64,000 bases of DNA, taken from contig OX638355.1 of the NCBI GenBank assembly GCA_951813285.1, positions 3,801,136 to 3,865,135 on the forward strand. Direction: 5' to 3'. Positions 7,708 to 16,684 of this stretch are shown piece after piece. The notes under the pieces were generated by a model. It had not been told where the DNA came from, made no database searches, and saw only the letters and a list, made by a program, of their open reading frames with translations. The DNA is from Terriglobia bacterium (lineage in GTDB: Bacteria; Acidobacteriota; Terriglobia; Versatilivoradales; Versatilivoraceae). The position numbers and the translations under genes are program-made. Within the stretch, counting starts at the first letter, position 1, and every line of letters starts with the position of its first letter.

Positions 7708-9684
7708 ATGTACACAGACCACATGTTTAGAGATGGTCGGAACCGAAGCTGGTGGCACCAGCTTTCGGGTTCGTCTTTTCTCTCCGGTGTAGCCGATCTG
7801 ACCTGGAAGACCTTCCAGGCCGTCAATCGAAGCTTCCCGGAGGGAAAGCTCCCGACTCCCCGCTGGGCTCCAGGCAAGATGCTCAAGAGCCACGAACGCT
7901 CGGCTCCCACCCTGGGATTCCCCAGGATCACCGACTCCTTGTGTCCGCGCTGCGTGCCTGAGGTTCGCAATGCCATCATTAACGGCGAAGCCGACCTCTC
8001 CACCCTGATGTCCGGGCACCCGGGTGAAATCAAGGCCCAGATTCTGGAAGAGGGCGGCAAGGTGATCATGCGGAAGGTGTGCGACAAGCACGGGCCCTTC
8101 GAAGATGTGCTCTCCACCGACCCCGAGTTTACCCGTCGAATCGAAGGCCTCTTCTTTGGACGGGATTTCCGTTGCTCCGAAGATGACCACGTCCATCGCC
8201 ATGGGAACTCCAGCATCAAGTTCGGACGCGGCGCTGTGCTGACGGTGGATTTGACCAACCGATGCAACATGATGTGCAATCCCTGCTTCATGGATGCCAA
8301 TCAGGTTGGCTATGTGCATCAACCGGAGTTTGAAGACATCAAGGCCATTCTGGACCGTGCCGTCTCCTACAAGCCACGTCGCCAGGTGATCATCCTCTTC
8401 TCGGGAGGAGAACCCACCCTCTCCCCATTCTTCATAGAAGCCGTCGCCTACGCCAAGAAGGTCGGATTCTATCGGGTTCTGGCGGCCACCAACGGGATTC
8501 GCTTCGCGCAGAGCGAGGAGTTCACCCGGCAGGCCCATGAAGCGGGACTTCACGGGGCCTACCTGCAGTTCGACGGCACCTGCGAAGAGAGCAACAGTCA
8601 CCGCGGCGTCGGCAATCTGTTCGACGTCAAGTTGCAGTCCATCGAGAACATGGCCAAAGTCGGCATGAAAACCACTTTGGTGACCACCATCGTCAACGGC
8701 GTCAACAACCGGGGAATCGGATCCATCGTCGATTTTGCGGCTCGCAACGTCGACAAGATTCAAACCATCGCCTTCCAACCCGTGTCCTTCACCGGCCGGG
8801 ATGAAGACGTCGAAGACAGCACGCGATACGCCCAACGCTACACCCTTTCTCAAATGACCCAGGACCTCAAGGGCCAGTTGTCCGCCGACTGGCAGCCCCT
8901 GCGAGACTGGTTTCCCCTGTCTTCCTACAGCGCCTTCACCAGCGTGATGGATCTGCTGCAAGGGGCGGACGCCTCCTGGGGATGGAGCGCCTGCAACTGC
9001 CACCCCAACTGCGGCATCTTCAGCCTGCTGGTGGTCAACCGCCGGACCCGCGAATGGACGCCCCTGTTCAAGTTCTTCGATTACGAGCAGTTCATCCGGG
9101 ACGTGGCGGTCATAACCGACACCGCTCGCGGAAAGGCCTTGACCGGAGCCCAACTGGCCCTGGCCATTCTGCGCAACTTCAAAGCCGACCTGGCTCCCCG
9201 GGGTTTCCCGATCTCCCAAATCGTCAACCTGTTCAAGCCGAGCTCGGCGCGATCGGACAGCGACCGCAACGACCGCATGAAGACCCGCAGCAACCTGGAT
9301 GACTGGCGGGTGCTGTGCGTGGAAGGCATGTGGTTCCAGGATCTGTGGACCTACGATTTCCGGCGCACCGAGATGTGCGTCATTCCCTACGGCACCCAGG
9401 AGGGAGAGATTTCCTTCTGCGCCTACAACACCGGGGTCGGCTGGAGACAGATCATCGAAAACATGCACCAAACGGCCAGCCTGGCGGAATGGCACAAGAC
9501 CCGGGGGAGACATGACATCTTCGCGAAGGGCAAGAAAGTTCCCCTCGAGACAACCCAGCACCGCCTGACACTGCCGGTGATACAGGACTCAGCCGCGTCC
9601 GGTAGTTGCTGCAGCGACAACCCTGCCATCCTGGAGAAAGACCGAGAAGTTCTGGAAGCCATCAAGACCACCCATCGGGTCTAA
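7708..9684 (+). CDS. Radical SAM protein, COG1964 / tetraether lipid synthase (Tes)-like
   Basis: 658 residues, ATG behind GGAGG. The order of metal sites resembles the archaeal Tes/MJ0619 group. An N-terminal CPRC (79-82) with VCDKHG (about 124) forms a rubredoxin-like pair. The radical SAM motif CNMMCNPC (C186, C190, C193) is preceded by DLTNR. FSGGEPTL is the SAM-binding loop. CNCHPNCG lies at about 428 and the EMCVIPYGTQEGEISFCAYN segment near 570. A final CCSDNP is unusual. Characterised Tes joins lipid tails tail-to-tail, making membrane-spanning lipids. Bacterial relatives are suspected of similar chemistry, but this protein's substrate is not known. It lies between tRNA-Thr and a PhyH gene. 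Confidence 0.8.
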   Translation: MYTDHMFRDGRNRSWWHQLSGSSFLSGVADLTWKTFQAVNRSFPEGKLPTPRWAPGKMLKSHERSAPTLGFPRITDSLCPRCVPEVRNAIINGEADLSTLMSGHPGEIKAQILEEGGKVIMRKVCDKHGPFEDVLSTDPEFTRRIEGLFFGRDFRCSEDDHVHRHGNSSIKFGRGAVLTVDLTNRCNMMCNPCFMDANQVGYVHQPEFEDIKAILDRAVSYKPRRQVIILFSGGEPTLSPFFIEAVAYAKKVGFYRVLAATNGIRFAQSEEFTRQAHEAGLHGAYLQFDGTCEESNSHRGVGNLFDVKLQSIENMAKVGMKTTLVTTIVNGVNNRGIGSIVDFAARNVDKIQTIAFQPVSFTGRDEDVEDSTRYAQRYTLSQMTQDLKGQLSADWQPLRDWFPLSSYSAFTSVMDLLQGADASWGWSACNCHPNCGIFSLLVVNRRTREWTPLFKFFDYEQFIRDVAVITDTARGKALTGAQLALAILRNFKADLAPRGFPISQIVNLFKPSSARSDSDRNDRMKTRSNLDDWRVLCVEGMWFQDLWTYDFRRTEMCVIPYGTQEGEISFCAYNTGVGWRQIIENMHQTASLAEWHKTRGRHDIFAKGKKVPLETTQHRLTLPVIQDSAASGSCCSDNPAILEKDREVLEAIKTTHRV

Positions 9685-9763
9685 CCCGCATATCTCCACG
9701 CTTTTTCCTTTCACTCGACACCCGGATACCCGGAGCCGCGTCTGCAACTTGTAAGAGGTAGAA

Positions 9764-10576
9764 GTGAACGCAAACCACACGGCATTGGCTTCCCAACTGG
9801 CCGAGCGAGGCTACTGCCTCATTCCGGGAGTGCTTCCGCCAGGGGAACTGGATGACCTGCGTCGGAGCGTCGCCAGAGACGTCAGGATCCACACCGACAT
9901 GCCCATGCCGGTCGGACACGTCCCCGGATTCTTGAGAGTGAACCAGGCATTGGCTCCCTTCCTGGCCCATCCCCGGGTCCTGGGGCTGGCTCAATCTCTG
10001 CTGGGTCCCCATGTTCGCATTTCCATGCTGACGGGCTCGGTCAACGGTCCGGGAATCCCGCGGGGGGCGTTCCACGCCGATTGGCCCTACAATCAGGATA
10101 GCGCTGCCTGCATTCCGGCTCCCTACCCCGATCTACTCATGCATCTGGTGACCTTCTGGATGCTGACCGATTTCACCGAGGAGAACGGCGCCACCGTTGT
10201 GGTCCCGGGCAGCCACCGCAAGCCCAACCACCCCAGGAAAGGGGGACCCGTCGACCCCCTCGCTCCCCACCCCCATGAGTGCCGCCTGCTGGGATCCGCC
10301 GGTACCGTTGCCGTCTGCGACGCCCGCCTTTGGCATGCCGTGGCCACCAATCGAACCGATCGGGACCGGGTTGCCGTCATTGTGCGCTACGCGCCCTGGT
10401 GGCTGAACCTCGACCCTCTCCGCCCCGGCACCGTCGATCGTCAGGATATCGTCGATGCCACCGGTGGGGCCAACGCCGAGGTGCCTTCCCTGCCGGCGTC
10501 CGTATTCGAACGCCTACCCGAAACAGTCAAGGGGTTGCTCCGTTATTCGGCTGACGATCCGGGATCCCCAGGATGA
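9764..10576 (+). CDS. Phytanoyl-CoA dioxygenase (PhyH) family protein
   Basis: 270 residues, GTG start with AGAGG five bases upstream. An Fe(II)/2-oxoglutarate oxygenase double-stranded beta-helix: the HxD pair is in GAFHADWPYNQ (about 107-109), the distal His in DARLWHAVATNRT (about 194) and an oxoglutarate-anchoring Arg follows in TDRDRVAVIVRYAPWW. GATVVVPGSHRKPNH is the conserved PGSH turn. Members hydroxylate lipids, natural products or small carboxylates; the substrate is open. It lies 79 bp after the radical SAM gene and 210 bp before a sugar-acid dehydratase gene, all co-directional. Confidence 0.85.
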   Translation: MNANHTALASQLAERGYCLIPGVLPPGELDDLRRSVARDVRIHTDMPMPVGHVPGFLRVNQALAPFLAHPRVLGLAQSLLGPHVRISMLTGSVNGPGIPRGAFHADWPYNQDSAACIPAPYPDLLMHLVTFWMLTDFTEENGATVVVPGSHRKPNHPRKGGPVDPLAPHPHECRLLGSAGTVAVCDARLWHAVATNRTDRDRVAVIVRYAPWWLNLDPLRPGTVDRQDIVDATGGANAEVPSLPASVFERLPETVKGLLRYSADDPGSPG

Positions 10577-10786
10577 ACGGAAGCGCCGTGCGAACTCAAG
10601 GTCTCCGGCAGCGCGGTCACCCCACCGACATCGCAAGCGATTTCACTCCCGTGAGCCAGAGTCCATCTGGTATCATGCCTCCCCGGAATCAGGGCGGGCC
10701 CTCAGGCCCCTGAATCGGATAACCCCCCTGTCTGCAATGCAATGCCACAACAGTTCGAGTGCCATTGCCCATAAGGATGCATCTCC
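10577..10786. other. Short spacer, no gene seen
   Basis: Nothing recognisable between the PhyH and UxaA-type genes. Only an AAGGA stretch, too far from the start to be a strong ribosome-binding site, was noted before ATG 10787. Confidence 0.4.
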
Positions 10787-12337
10787 ATGAGCGAAGCCAG
10801 CCTGGCGGATAAAGCGATCGTCATTCATCCCGAAGACAACGTGGCCGTGGCCAAGGCCACCATCGGCAAGGGAACTCTCTTGAGCTCCAACGGCACTCGC
10901 CTCTTGGTCACCCAGACGGTGCAACCGGGCCACAAGATTGCATTGCGAGGGATCGCTTCCGGCGAGACGGTCCTCCGTTACGGGGAAGTCATCGGTCTTG
11001 CAACCCTTCCCATTCCCGAGGGCAGCACGGTCCACAATCACAATATGGCCCCCGACACCAGCGCCCGCCGCAAGTCGACCCGAATCGATCCCAAGCCGGT
11101 GCGGTTTCGCCCCTCCGGCGAGGTCCCCAGCTTTCAGGGCTACCGGAGGGAATGGGGCGGCGTCGGCACCCGCAATTACGTGGTGGTGCTATCGACCGTG
11201 ATCTGCTCGAGCCATCCAACGCAGCTCATCGCCAGACATTTCGAGCAGCGGTTTCAGGACGACCCCCATTTCGACGGGGTCATTCCCATCACTCACCAGG
11301 AGGGATGCGGCGGCGAGAAGGGGGAGGACATCGCCCAACTGATGCGCGTCTATAACGGGATCATGTACCACCCCAACGTTGCCGCGGTCCTGGTGTTGGG
11401 TCTGGGTTGCGAGGAGAGCAACGTGGAGTGTGTGCAGGGGTGCCACTCCAGCCTTCCCCTGCAGTTGCAGACCCATACTCGGGGCCGGGTCCGCTACCTG
11501 ACCATCCAGGGAGCCGGGGGCACCACCCCGGCCGTGACGCAGGGTATTCAAATCGTGGAGGAACTGGTGGAACAGGCCCGAGAATGCAGACGTACGAGCA
11601 TCTCCGCCAAACACCTGCTGCTGGGTCTGCAGTGCGGAGGGTCGGACGCCTACTCGGGTATTTCAGCCAATCCGGCTCTGGGGCGCGCCAGCGACCATAT
11701 CGTCAGTTGCGGCGGCACCACCGTGCTGCCGGAGACCCCGGAGATCTATGGCGCCGAACATCTGCTGATGAGGGGTGCGGCCTCCACCCAGGCTGCCGAG
11801 GGCTTGTGGCGAATCCTGGAACGCTATAAGGCCTACGCGGCCGCGCTGGGAGGAGAACTGGACGAGAACCCTTCCCCGGGCAACATTGCAGGCGGGATAT
11901 CCAACATCGTGGAGAAATCGCTGGGGGCCATCCGCAAGGCAGGAAACACTCCACTGCAAGCCGTCTTCGACTATGCGCAGAGAATCAACCGGACCGGCTT
12001 CGTGATCATGGATTCACCCGGTTTCGATACCCCGTCGGTATCCGGGTTGGTGTCCAGCGGAGCCAACGTCGTCTGTTTCACCACCGGGCGAGGAACTCCC
12101 ACCGGAAACCCCATCGTCCCGGTCCTCAAGATCGCGACCAACAGCCGCATGTTCCACCATCTGGAAGAGAACATGGATATCAACGCCGGCACAATCATTG
12201 ATGGGACCCAAACCCTGGACGAGGTCGGCCAGCACATTTTCGACACAATCCTTGCCGTAGCCTCCGGCAAACTCGCCAAGAACGAGATCATCGGTCACCG
12301 GGAGTTCGCCCTCTGGCGAGCAGGCCCGATGTTGTGA
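10787..12337 (+). CDS. UxaA-family altronate/galactarate-type dehydratase
   Basis: 516 residues. An N-terminal SAF domain (about 1-90, ending VHNHNM) is fused to the UxaA/GarD catalytic domain (from about 118, YRREWGGVGTRNYVVVLSTVICSS). Conserved pieces are THQEGCG (about 166), LGLGCEESN, LQCGGSDAYSGISANPALG and FTTGRGTPTGNPIVPVLKIATNS near the C-terminus. Known members are iron-dependent dehydratases of altronate, galactarate or related sugar acids. The domain order matches full-length single-chain UxaA. It is probably part of sugar-acid breakdown together with unseen genes; the immediate neighbour is an oxygenase. Confidence 0.88.
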   Translation: MSEASLADKAIVIHPEDNVAVAKATIGKGTLLSSNGTRLLVTQTVQPGHKIALRGIASGETVLRYGEVIGLATLPIPEGSTVHNHNMAPDTSARRKSTRIDPKPVRFRPSGEVPSFQGYRREWGGVGTRNYVVVLSTVICSSHPTQLIARHFEQRFQDDPHFDGVIPITHQEGCGGEKGEDIAQLMRVYNGIMYHPNVAAVLVLGLGCEESNVECVQGCHSSLPLQLQTHTRGRVRYLTIQGAGGTTPAVTQGIQIVEELVEQARECRRTSISAKHLLLGLQCGGSDAYSGISANPALGRASDHIVSCGGTTVLPETPEIYGAEHLLMRGAASTQAAEGLWRILERYKAYAAALGGELDENPSPGNIAGGISNIVEKSLGAIRKAGNTPLQAVFDYAQRINRTGFVIMDSPGFDTPSVSGLVSSGANVVCFTTGRGTPTGNPIVPVLKIATNSRMFHHLEENMDINAGTIIDGTQTLDEVGQHIFDTILAVASGKLAKNEIIGHREFALWRAGPML

Positions 12338-12351
12338 ACCCGTGTTCTGTC

Positions 12352-13194
12352 TCAGTTGCGAAGACCGATCTGGGTCGCAGCCACCTTCATGTTCTGCTTG
12401 ACCTCTCCTGAGTCCGACGCCTGGGGCTCCATGGCCAGGTAGCGGTCCCAATCCCGCATGGCCTCGGAAAAACGATGGAGCCGAAAAGAAACCGAGCCGC
12501 GGTCCCGGATCTCTCCGGCTGCCTTCGGAAAAATGACAACGATTTTTTCGATCACATTGAAGGCTCTTCTGAAATCCCGCTGTCCCAGGTAGATCATCTT
12601 CAAGTTGGCCAGCAGACGCCCGAGAATCTGGCGCTTGCTGACGCAATCCAGGTAGGAACGGTCGAAGGAGAATTCCTCTCCGTGCAGGCGCTTCAAGCGC
12701 TGGCGGCACTCCGCCTCGGTGACGGTCTTCCCTCCGAAAAAGGGGTCGATCAACCATTGGCCACTCGCCGCAACACACTTCACCAGGAAATGGCCGGGCA
12801 ATCCGACCCCGCGAATATCCAGGCCGAGCCGCCGTCCCACCTCCATGTAGACGATGGACAGGGTAATGGGAATCCCCGTGCGGCGGTCTAGAACCTCATT
12901 CAGGAAACTGTTGCGCGGGTCGTAGTAGGCGTCGGAATTCCCGGAAAACCCTTCCTCGCCATACAGCGTCTGGTTGATGCAATCCAGGCTGTCCATCACA
13001 CCCGGTTCCACCGAAAGGGAAAGCCGGCCGGCTGCTCGCTCGGCCAGCCGGTCCAAGCGCATCAGATAGCTCGCCACATCGAGATCGGGATACTCTTCCA
13101 GGGCAATCTGCAAGGCTGCGGCAGCCAGGTCCAACTTGGCTTCCGGCTGAATCAGCAGGTGCTTCAAACCTTCTGTCGCCGCTGTTGGTTGCAT
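12352..13194 (-). CDS. SirB1/transglutaminase-like family protein with TPR tail
   Basis: 280 residues. The middle (about 60-190) is a Transglut_core2/SirB1 domain with the typical strings DPRNSFLNEVLDRRTGIPITLSIVYMEVGRRLGL and GVGLPGHFLVKC. The catalytic Cys of true transglutaminases is replaced, so it is probably not a classic enzyme. The C-terminal 70 residues look like two TPR-type helical repeats (LGQRDFRRAFNVIEKI, HRFSEAMRDWDRYLAMEP). Its role is unknown in general. It converges on the UxaA gene with a 14-bp gap. Confidence 0.82.
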   Translation of the reverse strand: MQPTAATEGLKHLLIQPEAKLDLAAAALQIALEEYPDLDVASYLMRLDRLAERAAGRLSLSVEPGVMDSLDCINQTLYGEEGFSGNSDAYYDPRNSFLNEVLDRRTGIPITLSIVYMEVGRRLGLDIRGVGLPGHFLVKCVAASGQWLIDPFFGGKTVTEAECRQRLKRLHGEEFSFDRSYLDCVSKRQILGRLLANLKMIYLGQRDFRRAFNVIEKIVVIFPKAAGEIRDRGSVSFRLHRFSEAMRDWDRYLAMEPQASDSGEVKQNMKVAATQIGLRN

Positions 13195-13400
13195 GGAAAC
13201 CGTCCCCGACCTCCGTCAATGCCCCTGGTCGGCATGTCTCGCCAGGGCACCGGATCTATGATTACAGGTCATTTATTTTCAGAAACTTGTTGGCCTGATT
13301 GTGATGTCTTGCGGTAACACAAAGTGCCGGGCGGCCATGGCTGCCGCAACCTTCGCCCGCCCCGCCTCGGCACATCCGGCCACACCGCGGGTTCCAAACG

Positions 13401-14216
13401 TCATTGGAAGCGCATTTCAAACTCATCGTGGACGCCTGCCTGGAGGCGCCTGGCGGCGGAAGCCCGATTGCAGGAAATCTCCAACAGGCCGAGACTGCCC
13501 CAGATCACGAAGGGTTCCGGGCCTGGAGCCTCGCGGTAAGACCGGCAAAGCTGGTGGATCCGATGGGGGCCAATGCTCAGGCTGAACTTTCCCGCCTGCA
13601 GCCGGTCCTGAAATTTCTCGATCCGGAGATTGGTGATCAGGTTTCCGAACTTGTCGGCACGCAAAATCGTTCCCGTCAGGCCATTCCGCCCCAGATTCCG
13701 CACCTCCGGCAAGCGGAGGGTTTCCCACTTCTTGACCGGGCTGCCGAATTGCACGGGTTCAACCCCGCGGCTGAGCCAGGCCGCTACCGGAGCAAAAACA
13801 TCCCGCCCGTGAAAGGTCTGGCTCACCGGATGGTGGAAGAACCGCGCGGCCGTCAACTCCAGACAGGCTACCCGGGAAGAACCGGCATAAATCCGGCTGA
13901 GCACGCCGTTGTCGGGCGCCACAAAGTATCCCTCCTCGGTGACAACCAGCAGGGGGCGCCTGCTGCTGCCGACTCCCGGGTCCACTACTACCACGTGAAT
14001 GGCGCCCTTGGGAAAATAGGCGTAGCCGGACGCGATCACCAAGGCGGCTTCCATCACATCATGGGAACCGATACCGTGGGTCAGATCAACTATCCTGACC
14101 TCGGGGGCAATTGAGAGAATGACCGCCTTCATCATGCCGACGTAGGGGTCATCCACCCCGAAGTCGGTTGTCAGGGTGATGACGGGGTTACTGCCGATTT
14201 CGGGTCGCCACTCCAT
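13401..14216 (-). CDS. S-adenosyl-L-methionine hydroxide adenosyltransferase (DUF62)
   Basis: 271 residues. Members split SAM with water-derived hydroxide to adenosine and methionine; the relatives chlorinase and fluorinase use halide. ITLTTDFGVDDPYVGMMKAVI at the N-terminus carries the catalytic Asp. IHVVVVDPGVGSSRRPLLV, FVAPDNGVL and TFHGRDVFAPVAA supply the conserved Arg and His of the hydrolase triad. KFGNLITN marks the C-terminal domain. The Asp-Arg-His set favours hydrolase over halogenase. It is encoded with the M23 peptidase, SirB1-like and FmdB genes on the reverse strand. Confidence 0.9.
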   Translation of the reverse strand: MEWRPEIGSNPVITLTTDFGVDDPYVGMMKAVILSIAPEVRIVDLTHGIGSHDVMEAALVIASGYAYFPKGAIHVVVVDPGVGSSRRPLLVVTEEGYFVAPDNGVLSRIYAGSSRVACLELTAARFFHHPVSQTFHGRDVFAPVAAWLSRGVEPVQFGSPVKKWETLRLPEVRNLGRNGLTGTILRADKFGNLITNLRIEKFQDRLQAGKFSLSIGPHRIHQLCRSYREAPGPEPFVIWGSLGLLEISCNRASAARRLQAGVHDEFEMRFQ

Positions 14217-14305
14217 GGCCGTGATTCAAATAGGTGGGTCGACGCCTCGCCCGGAGTTCCGCCAGCGGAAACCGGCGGACCGCTCTTTTTGCGCTGGCGG
14301 TGCAG

Positions 14306-15163
14306 TTAGCGCCCGCCATCGGGGGCGGACATCAATGTGGTGAGATCGAGTGGATTGACGCGAGCGCCGTTGATCCGGCAGGCCCAGTGCAAATGGGGGC
14401 CGGTTACCCGCCCGGTGGCGCCGACCTCCCCGATAATTTCCCCCTGCCCTACCGGGTCTCCCGGTTTGGCGTGCATCTTCGAGCAGTGGGCATAGACGGT
14501 ATAGAGGCCTAGCCCATGGTCCAAAATGATGGTCTTGCCGGCAAAAAACAGATCTTTCGCCATCACCACCCTGCCCGAATTGGCAGCGCGGATGGGAGTT
14601 CCGGTGGTGGCTTTCAGGTCGACTCCCGAATGCGGGCTACGAGGTTCCCCGTTGACGATCCTGCGTCTGCCGAAACCACTGGTCAGCTTGCTCGAAACCG
14701 GCCTCACGAAGGGCTTCGCCCACAGTCTTTGGGCCGTGGCCGATTCCCAGATTTCCGTCAACTGCCGATGTTCCCGGGCAGCCCTCTCGGAATCCCTCTG
14801 GTTGAGGGTGACGTACTTCTGCCGGACACGTATGCGCTGAATCGGAAACTTCTTGGGCAGAACCCGCAGACTCTTCTTGAGCCGTTTGGAGCGGCCGTCC
14901 GACATCCATACCGTTCCGGTCAAGGAATAAAGCCCCGGCTTGACCTCCAGATCAACCCCTGCCAGAGCCTCCCACCGTCTCCCGTCCCCCATGGGATAAA
15001 ACCGCACCGGTTGCTCGATGAAGGAAGACTCGACCCGGCCGATCGGACTCGGGGCGTGCAGGCGAACCTGCAGCAGGTCTCCCGGCGCCAACGCCTTGGA
15101 GGGGATTTCCACCAGGACCGGCGCATCGGACGGTAACCCCAATGGAACCCACCCCAGCAGCAA
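14306..15163 (-). CDS. M23-family (LytM) metallopeptidase, exported
   Basis: 285 residues from a TTG start, but the frame stays open upstream. The signal-peptide-like run LLFRWRSITAALVLLLGW lies partly before this start, right behind a strong GGAGGAGA at about 15205. The true start may therefore be a non-standard codon near 15190. The C-terminal half is an M23 domain: HSGVDLKATTGTPI provides the first His and Asp ligands, and GPHLHW provides the last His. Known members cut or regulate cutting of peptidoglycan peptides in the periplasm. The N-terminal half is an Ig-like beta domain. Confidence 0.88.
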   Translation of the reverse strand: MLLGWVPLGLPSDAPVLVEIPSKALAPGDLLQVRLHAPSPIGRVESSFIEQPVRFYPMGDGRRWEALAGVDLEVKPGLYSLTGTVWMSDGRSKRLKKSLRVLPKKFPIQRIRVRQKYVTLNQRDSERAAREHRQLTEIWESATAQRLWAKPFVRPVSSKLTSGFGRRRIVNGEPRSPHSGVDLKATTGTPIRAANSGRVVMAKDLFFAGKTIILDHGLGLYTVYAHCSKMHAKPGDPVGQGEIIGEVGATGRVTGPHLHWACRINGARVNPLDLTTLMSAPDGGR

Positions 15164-15284
15164 GACCAGGGCAGCCGTGATGGAACGCCATCTGAACAGG
15201 AGTCTATCTCCTCCGGTTGCCTCTCCGAACGACGGCGGGGTTTCCGGCTTGACCGCCCGTTGAAGCCGGTTTTGCCGGCAGGGC

Positions 15285-15509
15285 TCAATTCATCTGCTGG
15301 CACATCCCCGGGCGTTCAGCGCCACAGGTCGTGCAGCCAGAAGGTGCCTCCGACTCCATGGAGTTGCCTGCGCCGACCGCAAAGGCGGAGTACCGCTTCT
15401 CCACCCGGCTGCTCCCGCAGGAGTCGCAGGCGGCGGAACTGGACGTCCGGTAGACAATCTTTTCGAATTGACGACCGCAGTCTCCACACTCGTATTCAAA
15501 GATGGGCAT
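15285..15509 (-). CDS. FmdB-family zinc ribbon protein
   Basis: 74 residues starting MPIFEYECGDCGRQFEKIV, the standard FmdB start, with a second CxxC in ACDSCGSS (about 34) to complete a zinc ribbon. The tail (CTTCGAERPGMCQQMN) adds more cysteines, common in the family. A good GAGGAGAG ribosome-binding site fixes ATG 15509. Members are predicted small regulators; function unknown. Confidence 0.9.
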   Translation of the reverse strand: MPIFEYECGDCGRQFEKIVYRTSSSAACDSCGSSRVEKRYSAFAVGAGNSMESEAPSGCTTCGAERPGMCQQMN

Positions 15510-15547
15510 GGTTGCTCTCCTCACGGGTCAGGGAGAAGCGATAAGTT

Positions 15548-15560
15548 CTGGCGGAGCGAG
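15548..15560. other. Candidate attL of the genomic island
   Basis: CTGGCGGAGCGAG here differs at one position from CTGGCGGAGAGAG at 29904-29916, which is the encoded CCA and 3' end of tRNA-Ser in the same + orientation. Integrases of the type found next to it often use tRNA 3' ends. The match is short, so this is tentative. Confidence 0.35.
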
Positions 15561-15673
15561 CCTCCGACAGTATTGGCTCCAGCAACATCTTCTAGAATCC
15601 AAAAACATTAGTAGTATCAATAGCTTAATGTCTTACACCATTCAGAGGCGTCTACCATGATCCAATCCTGTCA

Positions 15674-15690
15674 GGGGACTATGTGGGGGA
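15674..15690. repeat. Island end repeat, left copy
   Basis: GGGGACTATGTGGGGGA matches 29830-29846 (GGGGACTAAGTGGGGGA) at 16 of 17 positions in the same orientation. The left copy lies 35 bp before the decayed integrase, the right copy 59 bp from the tRNA-Ser CCA end. Integrase arm-type sites or attachment-site parts are the likely explanation. Confidence 0.6.
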
Positions 15691-15724
15691 CTATCTCGAC
15701 ATTTTTGCCTAACAGGAGGACGGA

Positions 15725-16616
15725 ACGGCGATTCATAAACTCTCTGTGCGCAAGGTTGCGACAGCCAGTCCGGATAAATAGGAAGACGGCTACGGACTCC
15801 GCCTGGTGGTGTCGAAGTCCGGCGCCAAGGAGTGGGTCTTGCGATTCACCCTGCACGGCAAACGCCGGGAAATGGGGCTTGGCAGCTATCCGAGTGTCAC
15901 TCTGGCCGATGCCCGTAACTTGGCCCTGAAGTGCAGGAGGCAGGTGGCCACGGGAGTTGATCCCATCAAGGCCCGACGAATGGAGTTGCAGCGGATTCCT
16001 GTCTTCACCGCCTTCGCGGCCCGCTATATCCGGGGCCACCGGCGCGGCTGGCAGAATGCCAAGCATGCACGGCAATGGGTCAGTACCCTCAAGACCTATG
16101 CAAGGCCTGTCATCGGCAAAAAACCTGTTAATGCTATCACAACCGAGGACATCCTGCAGATCCTCTCACCGATATGGACCACCAAGACCGAGACGGCCAA
16201 GCGGGTGCAGGGACGTATCGAGAACGTGTTGGACTTCGCGGCGGCCCATCAGTACCGCGATCCCCTTAAACCCGGCCCGCTGGCGCGGTCATCTGGACAA
16301 GCTGCATCCCAGGTCCTCGCGGATGAAGCAAGTCGCTCACCACCCTGCCATGACCTATCCCGCCGTACCCGACTTCTTTGAAGAGCTTTCCCGAAACGGG
16401 AGTGTGTCGGCACGGGCGCTGCAATTTCTGAACCTGACGGCCACCCGTACCCTGGAGGTCCTCCATGCCGAATGGAGGGAAATCGACCAGCCTGCCGGCG
16501 TTTGGACTGTTCCGGCCTCGCGGATGAAGACCCGCCGGGAACACCGAGTCATGTTGTGTCACTACGTCGCCGCAAGTCGTATGCAAGACTCCTCCGGCAG
16601 TCACAAGCGTACTTGA
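15725..16616 (+). pseudogene. Decayed P4-type tyrosine integrase
   Basis: An AGGAGG ribosome-binding site is followed by ACG GCG ATT CAT, where an ATG start is expected. The frame then gives HKLSVRKVATASPDK, an in-frame TAG (15779), and DGYGLRLVVSKSGAKEWVLRF with REMGLGSYPSVTLADAR. These are DUF4102 and core-binding domains of P4-like integrases. Near 16262 the frame shifts; the next frame reads PARWRGHLDKL and TRTLEVLHAEWREID, which contains the first catalytic Arg. The remaining catalytic residues (His-x-x-Arg and Tyr) are missing. At least four lesions make it inactive. It marks the left end of the island. Confidence 0.9.
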
Positions 16617-16684
16617 TTCGCCTGCCTGATCAACCGTTGACGTGCAAGCACCTCCTTTCCATGACGGCAGTTATTTGCCATTCG

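Noticed and set aside
7690-9561. Reverse open frame of 623 codons
   Set aside because: Antisense to the radical SAM gene, which has all expected Cys motifs and a ribosome-binding site.
9681-9715. Third MITE end after the radical SAM gene
   Set aside because: TAACCCGCATATCTCCAC resembles the element end, but only about 14 of 18 bases match and no core follows.
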